Positions 1 to 8,946 of a stretch of 64,000 nucleotides of DNA are shown here, piece by piece. The first letter of the stretch is position 1. Each line of letters starts with the position of its first letter. The DNA comes from Dickeya poaceiphila (GTDB lineage Bacteria; Pseudomonadota; Gammaproteobacteria; Enterobacterales; Enterobacteriaceae): contig NZ_CP042220.2 of the NCBI RefSeq assembly GCF_007858975.2, forward strand, positions 4,092,001 to 4,156,000, read 5' to 3'. The position numbers and the translations under genes are program-made. The notes beneath the pieces were generated by a model, which saw only the letters and a list, made by a program, of their open reading frames with translations, was not told the DNA's origin and ran no database searches.

Positions 1-102
1 TGCGATGAAACAGCATATTCAGGCAGATGTTTAATTTCCCCGCCATGTTCATAAAATCAGCAATAAAAACATAACATCATGTAAATAAAGGAAAAATAAA
101 AT

Positions 103-118
103 CATTGCAAAAGCAATG
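103..118. repeat. Short perfect inverted repeat upstream of dusB
   Basis: CATTGC and GCAATG flank an AAAA loop in the AT-rich leader before dusB. There is no T-tract, so it is not a convincing terminator. The rest of 1-160 is AT-rich and I see no gene in it; the gene normally found upstream of dusB (prmA) would lie outside the window. Confidence 0.4.
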
Positions 119-163
119 CAGCATTTCATTGATCTGTTCCGTTCAATTGCTCAAAGTTTGGCC

Positions 164-192
164 TTTCCTATCGCGTAAAAAATGCGTAATAT
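164..192 (+). promoter_or_regulatory. Probable dusB-fis promoter
   Basis: A TAATAT -10 hexamer at 187-192 is followed by a GC-rich stretch (ACGCGCCC), which is typical of stringently controlled promoters. The -35 region (about 164-169, TTTCCT) is weak. The -10 and the following bases resemble the E. coli dusB-fis promoter as I remember it. The transcript would start just before the dusB start codon at 231. Confidence 0.45.
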
Positions 193-230
193 ACGCGCCC
201 TTGCAGGCACAGTATGGTCACTCTTTGTCT

Positions 231-1196
231 ATGCGCATTGGACAATTTCAGCTTCCCAATCGTTTGATTGCTGCCCCGATGGCAGGCGTAAGTGATCGCC
301 CGTTTCGGGCGCTCTGTCACGCGATGGGCGCTGGAATGACGGTCTCCGAGATGCTCTCTTCCAATCCGGAAGTGTGGCGTTCGGACAAGTCTCGGCTGCG
401 TATGGTACATAGCGATGAGCCAGGTATTCGAGCGGTACAGATAGCCGGCGGCGATCCACACGAGATGGCGGACGCGGCCAGAATCAACGCTGAAAACGGT
501 GCGCAGGTCATCGACATCAACATGGGATGTCCGGCCAAGAAGGTCAACCGCAAGATGGCCGGTTCAGCGCTGTTGCAGTATCCGGCGTTGGTCAAACAGA
601 TCCTGACTGCGGTGGTGAACGCCGTTGATGTACCGGTCACGCTGAAAATCCGTACCGGCTGGGCGCCAGAGCACCGTAACTGTGTAGAAATTGCCAAATT
701 GGCTGAAGATTGTGGTATTCAGGCGCTGACCGTCCATGGACGCACGCGTGCGTGCCTGTTCAATGGCGCAGCGGAATACGACAGCATTCGGACAGTTAAG
801 CAGAGTGTTTCCATTCCCATTATTGCGAATGGCGACATTACTGACCCGCGCAAAGCCAGAGCGGTTCTTGATTACACCGGGGCAGACGCCCTGATGATAG
901 GACGAGCCGCTCAGGGAAGACCTTGGATCTTTCGGGAAATCCAGCATTATCTGGACACAGGGGAGTTGCTGCCGCCCCTGCCACTGGCAGAGGTCAAGCA
1001 CTTGTTGATCGGGCATATACGGGAATTGCACGACTTTTACGGTCCAGGCAAGGGATTTCGTATAGCGCGTAAGCACGTGTCCTGGTATCTCCAGGAACAT
1101 GCCCCAAACGACCAGTTTAGGCGCACATTCAACGCCATAGAGGACGCCAGCGAACAGCTGGAGGCGTTGAAGGCATATTTTGAAAATCTTGCGTAA
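231..1196 (+). CDS. dusB: tRNA-dihydrouridine synthase B
   Basis: This FMN-dependent enzyme reduces specific uridines to dihydrouridine in the D-loop of tRNAs in the cytoplasm. The 321-residue product has the Dus TIM barrel: the N-terminal PMAGVSD flavin motif (16-22), the catalytic cysteine in NMGCPAKKV (Cys100), and the phosphate-binding [10 protein letters not shown] near residue 225. An open frame extends upstream to 105, but the ATG at 231 gives the usual length and the canonical MRIGQ start, and the extension overlaps the likely promoter. It sits 23 bp before fis, the classic two-gene operon in enterobacteria, so it is probably transcribed mainly as the leader gene of fis. Confidence 0.96.
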   Translation: MRIGQFQLPNRLIAAPMAGVSDRPFRALCHAMGAGMTVSEMLSSNPEVWRSDKSRLRMVHSDEPGIRAVQIAGGDPHEMADAARINAENGAQVIDINMGCPAKKVNRKMAGSALLQYPALVKQILTAVVNAVDVPVTLKIRTGWAPEHRNCVEIAKLAEDCGIQALTVHGRTRACLFNGAAEYDSIRTVKQSVSIPIIANGDITDPRKARAVLDYTGADALMIGRAAQGRPWIFREIQHYLDTGELLPPLPLAEVKHLLIGHIRELHDFYGPGKGFRIARKHVSWYLQEHAPNDQFRRTFNAIEDASEQLEALKAYFENLA

Positions 1197-1219
1197 ACAG
1201 AAAAAGAGCTGACAGAACT

Positions 1220-1516
1220 ATGTTCGAACAACGCGTGAATTCTGACGTACTGACCGTTTCCACTGTAAACTCTCAGGCTCAGGTAACCCAAAAACCCCTG
1301 CGCGACTCGGTTAAACAGGCACTGAAGAACTATTTCGCTCAACTGAATGGTCAGGACGTGAATGACCTGTATGAGCTGGTACTGGCTGAAGTAGAACAGC
1401 CGCTGTTGGACATGGTGATGCAGTACACCCGCGGCAACCAGACCCGCGCCGCCCTGATGATGGGCATCAACCGCGGCACGCTGCGTAAGAAACTGAAAAA
1501 ATATGGTATGAACTAA
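1220..1516 (+). CDS. fis: DNA-binding protein Fis
   Basis: Fis is a small nucleoid-associated homodimer that bends DNA and activates rRNA promoters, stimulates site-specific recombination and shapes growth-phase transcription. The 98-residue length is exactly that of the enterobacterial protein. The C-terminal helix-turn-helix lies at about residues 73-95 ([18 protein letters not shown]), and the N-terminal beta-hairpin arms are at residues 10-26. It is the second gene after dusB and is followed by a clear intrinsic terminator. The rRNA operon further on has an A-rich upstream region that is a plausible Fis target. Confidence 0.98.
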   Translation: MFEQRVNSDVLTVSTVNSQAQVTQKPLRDSVKQALKNYFAQLNGQDVNDLYELVLAEVEQPLLDMVMQYTRGNQTRAALMMGINRGTLRKKLKKYGMN

Positions 1517-1542
1517 GCCATAATTACTAATTTATTGAAAAC

Positions 1543-1576
1543 AAAAGCACTTCTATTTTATGGAAGTGCTTTTTTC
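1543..1576 (+). terminator. Intrinsic terminator of dusB-fis
   Basis: AAAGCACTTC and GAAGTGCTTT form a strong stem around an A/T-rich loop and end in a run of T. It lies 27 bp after the fis stop codon. Confidence 0.9.
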
Positions 1577-1950
1577 GTTTCGACCCCACATTTAATCCAC
1601 ACTTGCCGGACTGAGCATCTTTCCTGCTCTCCCTGTTAAAGCAAAATTGAATCATATCGTTGGTTTCGTTGCGGAACCAATCCTCCTCTATACCATTTAA
1701 TACACAAGGGCCAACGGTCCTCTCTTGCTATCTGTTTCATTAGTCAACTGCTTGTTACGTCTTATCTGTATGACAGGGGCAAGGCTGCTGCCAATTTCGG
1801 GATAGAGTAAGAGGGGTTGGACCATTCAATAATGACGAGTGATGAAATTGTCTTAAATAAGGATAGCGAGCGCTTCCCCTCACCACTAAGAACCGGCCTC
1901 AGAACTATGAATGGGATCTATCACGCAGCATTCGTTTTATATCGGATAGC
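1577..1950. other. Intergenic stretch without recognisable gene
   Basis: The 374 bp between the fis terminator and the insertion sequence hold no convincing open frame, RNA gene or repeat that I can recognise. It may be remnant sequence left beside the inserted element. Confidence 0.5.
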
Positions 1951-2021
1951 TGACCTGCTCCCCATTGATTAACACACGACGATGTTAGTAATGTCTTCAT
2001 CAGCAACATGAGGACAACCCC

Positions 2022-2285
2022 ATGAAGAAGCGTTTTTCCGACGAACAGATCATCAATATTCTTCGCGAAGCCGAGGCGGGTGTTTCCGCCCGCGAACTTT
2101 GCCGTAAGTACGCCATCTCCGACGCCACGTTTTATACGTGGCGTAAGAAGTTTGGTGGCATGGAAGTACCTGAAGTAAAAAGGCTTAAGTCACTTGAAGA
2201 AGAGAACGCCCGCCTCAAGAAGCTGCTCGCCGAAGCCATGCTGGATAAAGAGGCACTACAGGTGGCTTTGGGCCGAAAGTACTGA
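2022..2285 (+). CDS. IS3-family OrfA (transposase N-terminal part)
   Basis: The 87-residue OrfA supplies the DNA-binding part of the transposase. It has an N-terminal helix-turn-helix ([20 protein letters not shown], residues 4-23, and the following helix) and a leucine-zipper region near residues 57-80 ([18 protein letters not shown]) for multimerisation. It starts 71 bp inside the left end of the element. OrfB lies in the -1 frame and its frame is open through the OrfA stop, so a fused OrfAB transposase made by programmed -1 slippage is expected, possibly near the AAAG at 2276-2279. Confidence 0.92.
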   Translation: MKKRFSDEQIINILREAEAGVSARELCRKYAISDATFYTWRKKFGGMEVPEVKRLKSLEEENARLKKLLAEAMLDKEALQVALGRKY

Positions 2286-2308
2286 CGACAGACCAGAAGC
2301 GGGAAGCC

Positions 2309-3142
2309 GTGACAGTGATGTGCAAAGCGACAGGTCTGTCGCAACGGCGTGCCTGCAGGCTGACAGGTTTGTCCCTGTCGTCCTGCCGTTATGATGCGCA
2401 CCGCCCGGCTACTGATGCGTATCTGTCTGCACGTATCACCGAACTGGCAATGGAACGCCGACGTTTCGGTTACCGGCGTATCTGGCAGCTTCTGCGTCGT
2501 GAAGGCCTTTGCGTTAACCACAAACGGGTCTACCGCATCTATCATCTCAATGGCCTGGGCGTAAAACGCAGACAGCGCCGTAAGGGTCTGGCGACTGAGC
2601 GGCTTCCGCTTCTTCGTCCGGATTCGCCGAACCTGACATGGTCGATGGATTTTGTCATGGATGCACTTGCCAGCGGCCGCCGGATTAATTGCCTGACTTG
2701 TGTGGATGATTTCACGAAAGAATGTCTGACGATCACTGCTGCTTTCGGTATTTCAGGCGTTCAGGTCACGCGTATTCTGGACAGCATCGCGCTCTTTCGT
2801 GGCTATCCGGCGACAATAAGAACCGATCAGGGCCCGGAATTTACCTGCCGCGCGCTCGATCAATGGGCCTTTGAGCATGGTGTGGAGTTGCGACTTATCC
2901 AGCCAGGTAAGCCAACGCAGAACGGATTTATTGAGAGTTTCAACGGTCGCTTTCGGGATGAATGCCTGAATGAACACTGGTTCAGCGATATTCTTCATGC
3001 CCGGAAAATCATTAATGACTGGCGGCAGGACTATAACGAGTCCAGACCTCATTCATCGCTGAATTACCAGACGCCGTCTGAATTTGCAGCAAGCTGGAGA
3101 AATGGAAAATTAGAAGGTAAACAAACCGACATTACTAACTGA
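2309..3142 (+). CDS. IS3-family OrfB (DDE integrase domain)
   Basis: This is the catalytic part of the transposase, with the retroviral-type rve core. The DDE triad is visible: Asp114 in SMDFVMD, Asp173 in RTDQGPEF and Glu209 in [14 protein letters not shown], giving the DD(35)E spacing of the IS3 family. The GTG at 2309 is only a nominal start. The frame is open upstream through 2276, consistent with expression as an OrfAB frameshift fusion. The product extends to residue 277 without interruption, so it is not a relic. Confidence 0.92.
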   Translation: MTVMCKATGLSQRRACRLTGLSLSSCRYDAHRPATDAYLSARITELAMERRRFGYRRIWQLLRREGLCVNHKRVYRIYHLNGLGVKRRQRRKGLATERLPLLRPDSPNLTWSMDFVMDALASGRRINCLTCVDDFTKECLTITAAFGISGVQVTRILDSIALFRGYPATIRTDQGPEFTCRALDQWAFEHGVELRLIQPGKPTQNGFIESFNGRFRDECLNEHWFSDILHARKIINDWRQDYNESRPHSSLNYQTPSEFAASWRNGKLEGKQTDITN

Positions 3143-3171
3143 TCGTTGTATCTAATACTGGGGGCAGGTCA

Positions 3172-3625
3172 CGCGTGATATGAACTACAGGTTGCCGTTT
3201 TATGCCCTTCCCGTATCAGTTGTAGGTTCATCCGCCAGTTCAGGGCTGTCACCAAACGAACAATGCAGTGCACCGGGTACTTTACTAATCCTTGTATGCC
3301 ACTCATCCTATTCCTCAGTTTAGGCTTATGCGGCACAAGCCGTCCTCTTTTTTACGCAATCCTATCCACAAGTGTTTGTAGCAGTTTCACTTTTTCAATC
3401 AGTGCGCTGCTTTGCCGGGGGAGGGGCGTACACCAATTGTTAAAACAGTACATCATGCCTTTCCATAACGCCAATCCGTGGCCTTCAGTGGTAAAACATA
3501 GCGGCGATCACTATATTCATAGCAGATATAAGCCATGCCTTTATATACTTGGCAAATATCATGACATCACGTAAATTCGCAGAATTTCTGACTCAAAACG
3601 GCAACACTCATATCTGGCAGGAACA
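3172..3625. other. Upstream region of the first ABC transporter
   Basis: This 454-bp stretch separates the IS from the binding-protein gene. A 103-codon frame at 3263-3574 has no Shine-Dalgarno sequence and no family likeness, so I do not call it. Near-matching arms TGAACTACA (3180-3188) and TGTAGGTTCA (3220-3229) form an imperfect inverted repeat just outside the IS. A Shine-Dalgarno-like GCAGGAAC precedes the next gene. Confidence 0.45.
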
Positions 3626-4399
3626 ATGATGAAAAAATCTCGCTTAGCATTACTTACCGGCGCCTTACTGGTTACCAGCGTACTGGCTCAGGCTCAGGAC
3701 GATCTCAGCGCCATCAAGGCCGCAGGTGTGATTAAATTCGGTACCGAAGGCACTTACGCGCCTTATACCTACCACGATGCTTCCGGCAAGCTGGTCGGCT
3801 TTGATGTGGATGTTGGCCGTGCGGTAGCGGAAAAACTGGGTGTAAAAGCGGAATTCGTCGAAGGTCGCTGGGATGGACTGATCGCGGGTGTGGACGCCAA
3901 ACGTTATGACGCGGTTATCAACCAGGTGGGCGTAACCAAAGAACGTCAGGCGAAATATGACTTCTCCAAACCGTATATCGACTCCAAATCGGTACTGATC
4001 GTGCGTGGTGATAACACCAGCATCAAATCGTTCAACGATCTGAAAGGCCACAAATCCGCCCAAAGCCTGACCAGCAACTACTCCAAGTTGGCTACCAGCT
4101 ACGGCGCAGAAATCGTACCGACCGACGGCTTCAACCAGTCGCTGGAACTGGTACTGAGCGGTCGTGCCGAAGCCACCCTGAACGATAACCTGTCATTCCT
4201 GGATTTCAAAAAACACAAACCTGACGCCAATGTGAAAGTGGTCGCCACCGCTGAAAGCGGCGACCCGTCTGCTATTCTGGTACGCAAGAACCAGCCGCAA
4301 CTGGTGGACGCCCTGAACAAAGCGTTGGATCAAATCAAAGCAGACGGCACCTATAAGACGATTTCTGTGCGATACTTTGGACAAGATGTTTCCAAATAA
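3626..4399 (+). CDS. Amino-acid ABC transporter, periplasmic binding protein (TcyJ-like)
   Basis: This is a family 3 solute-binding protein that captures a polar amino acid in the periplasm for import. Residues 1-24 form a signal peptide (MKKSRLALLTG... ending AQA before a DD). The mature part has the family hallmarks FGTEGTYAPYTY and GFDVDVGRAVAEKLG, then KYDFSKPY, and ends at the usual length (257 residues). The overall pattern resembles cystine-binding TcyJ/FliY, but the ligand is not proven. ATGs at 3626 and 3629 both fit; the former is taken. It is followed 27 bp later by a permease gene, with no ATPase gene in the pair. Confidence 0.85.
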   Translation: MMKKSRLALLTGALLVTSVLAQAQDDLSAIKAAGVIKFGTEGTYAPYTYHDASGKLVGFDVDVGRAVAEKLGVKAEFVEGRWDGLIAGVDAKRYDAVINQVGVTKERQAKYDFSKPYIDSKSVLIVRGDNTSIKSFNDLKGHKSAQSLTSNYSKLATSYGAEIVPTDGFNQSLELVLSGRAEATLNDNLSFLDFKKHKPDANVKVVATAESGDPSAILVRKNQPQLVDALNKALDQIKADGTYKTISVRYFGQDVSK

Positions 4400-4426
4400 T
4401 GCATTGATATCGGAGCTATTATAGAT

Positions 4427-5092
4427 ATGCCATCATGGCTACAACTCATGGCAGACTCCTTCTGGAGTCTGCTTTCCGCTGGACTAACATTCACTGTTCC
4501 TCTCGCGATTCTTTCCTTTATTCTCGGTTTGATGCTCGGCGTATTGGTCGCGTTGCTGCGCCTGTACGGTCCCAAACCGCTCAAAAAAATCTGCGACTTT
4601 TATGTGTGGGTGATTCGCGGCACACCGCTATTGGTGCAGCTATTTCTGATTTTCTATGGTTTGCCCAACGCCGGTATCACGCTGGATGCCTTCCCGGCAG
4701 CACTGATTGGCTTTAGCCTTAATGTCGGCGCATACAGTTCGGAAATCGTGCGCGGAGCCATTCTTTCCGTACCCAAAGGCCAGTGGAATGCCGCTTATTC
4801 GCTCGGTATGAGCGGTGCGCAAGCCATTCGCTGGGTAATCGTGCCGCAGTCGATATTTGTGTCACTGCCGCCGCTGGCTAACACCTTTATTTCGCTGGTC
4901 AAGGATACCTCGCTGGCTGCCGTGATCACGGTGCCTGAAATGTTTCTGGCCGCACAACGGATTGTATCGGTCACCTACGAACCGCTGATTCTCTATATCG
5001 AGGCCGCGCTCATCTACCTGCTGTTTAGCACCGTACTGAGCAAGCTGCAGACCTGGCTGGAAAAATACTACCAGCGCCACATCGTACATTAA
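4427..5092 (+). CDS. Amino-acid ABC transporter permease (TcyL-like)
   Basis: This 221-residue inner-membrane permease of the HisM/ArtM class has about five hydrophobic segments. Its cytoplasmic EAA loop, RGAILSVPKGQWNAAYSLGM, contacts the ATPase. The RGTPLLVQLF motif near residue 65 is typical of polar amino-acid permeases. With the binding protein just upstream it forms an incomplete importer. No ATPase gene follows: the next 459 bp are non-coding, and the nearest ATPase is that of the aap operon, which might be shared. Family permeases work as homo- or heterodimers; a single permease here implies a homodimer. Confidence 0.87.
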   Translation: MPSWLQLMADSFWSLLSAGLTFTVPLAILSFILGLMLGVLVALLRLYGPKPLKKICDFYVWVIRGTPLLVQLFLIFYGLPNAGITLDAFPAALIGFSLNVGAYSSEIVRGAILSVPKGQWNAAYSLGMSGAQAIRWVIVPQSIFVSLPPLANTFISLVKDTSLAAVITVPEMFLAAQRIVSVTYEPLILYIEAALIYLLFSTVLSKLQTWLEKYYQRHIVH

Positions 5093-5278
5093 TCATTCAT
5101 TGCCAATAACCGATGGTAACCCGGTTTACGGGCCACTTTACTGTTCTATTCAACTCAACGCGGCCACGTGTCTGTGCGCCGCCATGAAGCACTCTGCACT
5201 AAAAAAGACAGCCTGACTGCCCATCATTGCTATCTCTGAGGCCATGGCAGCGCGTCAATCCCCTTGATTTACATGCAA

Positions 5279-5295
5279 TGCACCGAATTGGTTCG
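5279..5295. promoter_or_regulatory. NtrC-like binding site 1
   Basis: TGCACCGAATTGGTTCG matches the NtrC consensus TGCACC-N5-GGTGCA perfectly in its left half and partly in its right half. Its centre is 30 bp (about three helical turns) from site 2 and about 160 bp upstream of the predicted sigma-54 start. Confidence 0.6.
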
Positions 5296-5308
5296 AATAA
5301 ATAACAAT

Positions 5309-5325
5309 TACGCCATTTTGGTGCA
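5309..5325. promoter_or_regulatory. NtrC-like binding site 2
   Basis: TACGCCATTTTGGTGCA matches the NtrC consensus perfectly in its right half and partly in its left. Two sites phased by about three turns is the usual layout of an NtrC enhancer. Confidence 0.62.
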
Positions 5326-5421
5326 TTCCATGCCTTCGATTTATCTCTTCATACCCCACATTTATCACTAACAGGCGCTGATACGATTTGGTTTCCTCCC
5401 CCAATAAGCATACTCACAAGC

Positions 5422-5437
5422 TGGCATCATTTTTGCT
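5422..5437 (+). promoter_or_regulatory. Sigma-54 (RpoN) promoter of the aap operon
   Basis: TGGCATCATTTTTGCT fits the sigma-54 consensus TGGCAY-N5-TTGCW, with GG and GC correctly 10 bp apart. Transcription would start near 5448, giving a leader of about 100 nt before aapJ. Together with the upstream NtrC-like sites, it predicts induction under nitrogen limitation. Confidence 0.8.
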
Positions 5438-5551
5438 TTGTATCAGAGACGGCATGTTGTGTGCGCAACACAACACCGACAGACAGAGCAGGCGTAGCAT
5501 GACTGCGCCAAACACAACAACAGCACACTACAATTACATTAGGCACATACG

Positions 5552-6583
5552 ATGATTATGAAAAAAGTGATTATGTCCACGCTGGTTGCCAGCGCTTCAC
5601 TGTTTGCCTTCATCAACCAGGCACATGCAGGCGCAACCCTTGATGCCATCCAGAAGAAAGGGTTCGTGCAGTGTGGTATCAGTGATGGGCTTCCTGGTTT
5701 CTCGTATGCCGATGCCAACGGCAAATACTCCGGTATCGACGTTGACATCTGCCGTGGCGTCGCTGCTGCCATTTTTGGCGATGCCAATAAGGTCAAATTC
5801 ACTCCGCTGACCGCCAAAGAGCGCTTCACCGCCCTGCAGTCTGGTGAGGTAGACTTGCTGTCCCGTAACACTACCTGGACCTCCTCCCGCGACGGCAGCA
5901 TGGGCCTGCTGTTCACTGGTGTGACCTACTACGACGGTATCGGCTTTCTGGCCCATAACAAAGCCGGGCTGAAAAGCGCTAAAGAGCTGGACGGCGCCAC
6001 TGTTTGTATTCAGGCAGGCACCGACACCGAACTGAACGTGGCCGACTACTTCAAGACCCACAACATGAAGTACACGCCGGTAACTTTTGACCGTTCTGAC
6101 GAAAGCGCCAAAGCGCTGGATTCTGGTCGTTGCGATACGTTGGCTTCCGACCAGTCCCAGTTGTACGCCTTGCGTATCAAGCTGGGTAAACCGGCAGACT
6201 TCGTCGTACTGCCGGAAGTAATCTCCAAAGAACCGCTGGGACCGGTGGTACGCCGTGGCGATGAAGATTGGTTCGCCATCGTTCGCTGGACGCTGTTCGC
6301 CATGCTGAACGCAGAAGAAATGGGTATCACCTCGCAAAACGTTGACCAGATGACCGCCAAGCCGACTACTCCGGACATGGCACACCTGTTGGGCAAAGAG
6401 GGTAACTTCGGTAAAGACCTGAAACTGCCGGCTGACTGGGCGTATAAAATCGTTAAACAAGTCGGCAACTATGGCGAAGTGTTCGAACGTAACGTAGGTC
6501 AAGGCAGTGAGCTGAAAATCAAACGTGGCCTGAACGAGCTGTGGAACAAAGGCGGCATTCAGTACGCCCCTGCTGTTCGCTGA
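5552..6583 (+). CDS. aapJ: General L-amino-acid ABC transporter, periplasmic binding protein (AapJ-like)
   Basis: This 343-residue family 3 binding protein is the long AapJ/BztA class, which binds a broad range of L-amino acids for the AapQMP importer. The signal peptide ends at AHA near residue 26. The mature part contains QCGISDGLPGFSYAD, GIDVDICRGVAAAIFGD and SRNTTWTSSRD, all typical of AapJ. Two ATGs (5552 and 5558) are close; the first is used. It is the first gene of a four-gene operon behind the sigma-54 promoter. The specific substrates here are inferred from the family. Confidence 0.92.
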   Translation: MIMKKVIMSTLVASASLFAFINQAHAGATLDAIQKKGFVQCGISDGLPGFSYADANGKYSGIDVDICRGVAAAIFGDANKVKFTPLTAKERFTALQSGEVDLLSRNTTWTSSRDGSMGLLFTGVTYYDGIGFLAHNKAGLKSAKELDGATVCIQAGTDTELNVADYFKTHNMKYTPVTFDRSDESAKALDSGRCDTLASDQSQLYALRIKLGKPADFVVLPEVISKEPLGPVVRRGDEDWFAIVRWTLFAMLNAEEMGITSQNVDQMTAKPTTPDMAHLLGKEGNFGKDLKLPADWAYKIVKQVGNYGEVFERNVGQGSELKIKRGLNELWNKGGIQYAPAVR

Positions 6584-6655
6584 TTCCTGACGAAAAACCG
6601 GGCACGTGCTGGAAACCAGACGTGCCCTTGCTTTATCCGTTACCGAGGCTCCAAC

Positions 6656-7834
6656 ATGCTGCAACGCCCAACCGTGAAAGGTGATTTATCACTGACTAAT
6701 CCAGCGGTGCGCGCCTGGTTGTATCAAATCCTTGCTGTCGTCATCGTGGTGGTTGCCGCCGCTTATCTGCTGCACAATACCGTCACCAATCTTTCACAGC
6801 GCGGAATTACGTCAGGTTTTGCCTTTTTAAATAACAGCGCTGGCTTTGGCATTGTCCAGCACCTGATTGACTACGATCAGGATGACTCTTATGCCAGAGT
6901 CTTTGTCATTGGCCTGCTTAATACGTTGCTGGTTTCAGCGATTTGTATTATCTGCGCCTCACTACTGGGGTTTATCGTCGGTCTGGCACGGCTGTCTGAT
7001 AACTGGCTGCTGCGTAAACTTTCAACAATTTACATCGAAACGTTTCGTAATATTCCGCCATTACTGCAAATTTTCTTTTGGTATTTTGCGGTATTACGCA
7101 ATCTGCCAGGCCCACGTCAGGCAGTAAATGCTTTCGATACCTTTTTCCTTAGCAACCGTGGCCTGTATATTCCGGCTGCTGAGTTTGGCCCTGGAGCGCT
7201 CCCGTCGTTCCTCGTGCTGGTCGTCTCTATTGGCTATGGCATTGCCTTACATCGTCGCAACAATCGTTACCATGAACTAACCGGTCAACGACGTCGTTAC
7301 TGGCCTATTCCTCTGACGATGCTGATTGTCTTGCTGGGCGTCTCTCACCTGATCTTTGGTCGGGCATTACACTGGGACTTTCCGGTTCTCAAAGGTTTTA
7401 ACTTTAGCGGTGGTTTGGTGCTTATCCCTGAACTGGCAGCGTTGGCGCTGGCATTATCGGTGTATACCTCATCGTTTATCGCCGAAATCATTCGTTCAGG
7501 TATTCAATCAGTCTCTCGTGGGCAGCATGAAGCAGCCTTATCATTAGGGCTGCCCAAACCGGTGACATTACGCAAAGTCATTTTGCCTCAAGCGCTGCGC
7601 GTAATTATTCCACCATTGACCAGTCAGTATCTGAACGTGGTAAAAAACTCGTCGCTGGCTGCCGCCATCGGTTATCCGGATATGGTATCGCTGTTCGCAG
7701 GTACGGTGCTGAACCAGACTGGGCAAGCCATTGAAACCATTGCCATCACCATGTCGGTCTATCTGATTATCAGCCTGCTGATCTCATTACTGATGAACAT
7801 CTATAACCGGAAAATCGCCTTAATTGAGCGCTAA
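6656..7834 (+). CDS. aapQ: General L-amino-acid ABC transporter permease (AapQ-like)
   Basis: This 392-residue inner-membrane permease is longer than ordinary HisM-type permeases because of an extra region between the first and later membrane segments, as in AapQ/BztB. The RNIPPLLQIFFWYFAV motif lies in the first half. The EAA loop, RSGIQSVSRGQHEAALSLGL, lies near residue 280. It pairs with AapM to form the heterodimeric channel. The gene lies 72 bp after aapJ and 9 bp before aapM. Confidence 0.92.
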   Translation: MLQRPTVKGDLSLTNPAVRAWLYQILAVVIVVVAAAYLLHNTVTNLSQRGITSGFAFLNNSAGFGIVQHLIDYDQDDSYARVFVIGLLNTLLVSAICIICASLLGFIVGLARLSDNWLLRKLSTIYIETFRNIPPLLQIFFWYFAVLRNLPGPRQAVNAFDTFFLSNRGLYIPAAEFGPGALPSFLVLVVSIGYGIALHRRNNRYHELTGQRRRYWPIPLTMLIVLLGVSHLIFGRALHWDFPVLKGFNFSGGLVLIPELAALALALSVYTSSFIAEIIRSGIQSVSRGQHEAALSLGLPKPVTLRKVILPQALRVIIPPLTSQYLNVVKNSSLAAAIGYPDMVSLFAGTVLNQTGQAIETIAITMSVYLIISLLISLLMNIYNRKIALIER

Positions 7835-7843
7835 AGGAACAGG

Positions 7844-8938
7844 ATGACCATGACGACACACACACCATCCCATCCGACACGCATCAGCAGCGCTATCATC
7901 TGGGCGAAACGGAACCTGTTTTCCAATATCACCAATAGCCTACTGACCTTAGCTTGTCTCTGGTTGCTGTGGACCTTAATCCCACCGCTACTAAACTGGG
8001 CCATTCTCAAGGCTAACTGGATTGGCTCCAGTCGTGCAGATTGTACCAGCGACGGCGCGTGCTGGGTCTTCATTCATGCTCGCTTCGAGCAATTTATGTA
8101 TGGGCTTTACCCACGTGAAGAACTCTGGCGCATCAATTTTGCACTGGTACTGGCGCTGCTGAGTATTCTGCCGATGTTCTGGCGCAACATGCCGCGTCGT
8201 GGCCGTTACATCGCCATTTGGGGCGTTCTCTATCCGTTGATCGCCTGGTGGTTGCTATTTGGCGGTTTTGGCGGCCTGACACGTGTGGAAACCCGCCAAT
8301 GGGGCGGCCTGACGCTGACCATCATTATCGCAGCAATCGGCATCGCGGGTGCGTTGCCGTTGGGGATCTTGCTGGCGCTGGGACGACGTTCCAACATGCC
8401 GTTGCTGCGTGCGCTATGCGTGATTTTCATCGAGTTCTGGCGCGGCGTACCGCTTATTACCGTGCTGTTCATGTCCTCCGTGATGCTGCCTTTGTTCCTG
8501 ACGGAAGGCACCAACATCGACAAATTGCTGCGCGCGCTGGTTGGGGTCATTCTGTTCCAGTCAGCCTACGTGGCTGAAGTGGTACGTGGCGGCTTGCAGG
8601 CGCTGCCGAAAGGGCAATATGAAGCAGCGCAGTCTCTGGCTCTGGGGTACTGGCGTATGCAGGGGTTAGTGATCCTTCCTCAGGCACTAAAAATGGTGAT
8701 CCCCGGCCTCGTCAACACCATTATCGCTCTGTTCAAGGACACTAGCCTGGTGATTATCATCGGCCTGTTCGACCTGTTTAGCAGTATCCAACAAGCAACG
8801 GTTGATCCGGCCTGGCTCGGCATGTCCACAGAAGGCTACGTCTTTGCTGCCATTATCTATTGGATCTTCTGCTTTAGCATGTCGCGCTATAGCCAGCATT
8901 TAGAAAAACGTTTTGATACTGGACATAAGTCCCATTGA
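7844..8938 (+). CDS. aapM: General L-amino-acid ABC transporter permease (AapM-like)
   Basis: This 364-residue second permease partners AapQ in the inner membrane. Hydrophobic segments occur throughout. [19 protein letters not shown] corresponds to the conserved RGxPL region, and [20 protein letters not shown] is the EAA loop that binds the ATPase. A second ATG lies two codons after the first; either may be used. The 3' end reaches the ribosome-binding site of aapP, indicating tight coupling within the operon. Confidence 0.92.
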   Translation: MTMTTHTPSHPTRISSAIIWAKRNLFSNITNSLLTLACLWLLWTLIPPLLNWAILKANWIGSSRADCTSDGACWVFIHARFEQFMYGLYPREELWRINFALVLALLSILPMFWRNMPRRGRYIAIWGVLYPLIAWWLLFGGFGGLTRVETRQWGGLTLTIIIAAIGIAGALPLGILLALGRRSNMPLLRALCVIFIEFWRGVPLITVLFMSSVMLPLFLTEGTNIDKLLRALVGVILFQSAYVAEVVRGGLQALPKGQYEAAQSLALGYWRMQGLVILPQALKMVIPGLVNTIIALFKDTSLVIIIGLFDLFSSIQQATVDPAWLGMSTEGYVFAAIIYWIFCFSMSRYSQHLEKRFDTGHKSH

Positions 8939-8946
8939 GGTTATCC

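Larger units (their letters stand above)
1951..3171 (+). mobile_element. IS3-family insertion sequence (IS407 group, ISEhe3-like)
   Basis: The 1221-bp element is bounded by imperfect terminal inverted repeats. The left end begins TGACCTGCTCCCCA and the right end, read on the other strand, begins TGACCTGCCCCCA. It carries the typical orfA and orfB, with orfB in the -1 frame. Both frames are intact, so the element looks potentially functional. IS407-group elements usually make a 4-bp target duplication, but the flanks here are TAGC on the left and CGCG on the right, so no duplication is visible. Naming it ISEhe3-like is from memory of the ends and is tentative. Confidence 0.88.
5093..5551. other. 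Long regulatory region upstream of the aap operon
   Basis: This 459-bp gap contains no gene. It holds two NtrC-like dyads and a sigma-54 promoter, listed separately, in the order and spacing expected for nitrogen-regulated transport operons. Confidence 0.6.

Noticed and set aside
3180..3229. Imperfect inverted repeat beside the IS
   Set aside because: One arm has an insertion, and position suggests chance or an old scar; no function assigned.
3263..3574. 103-codon frame before the first ABC transporter
   Set aside because: No ribosome site, low-complexity hydrophobic start and no recognisable family; likely chance.
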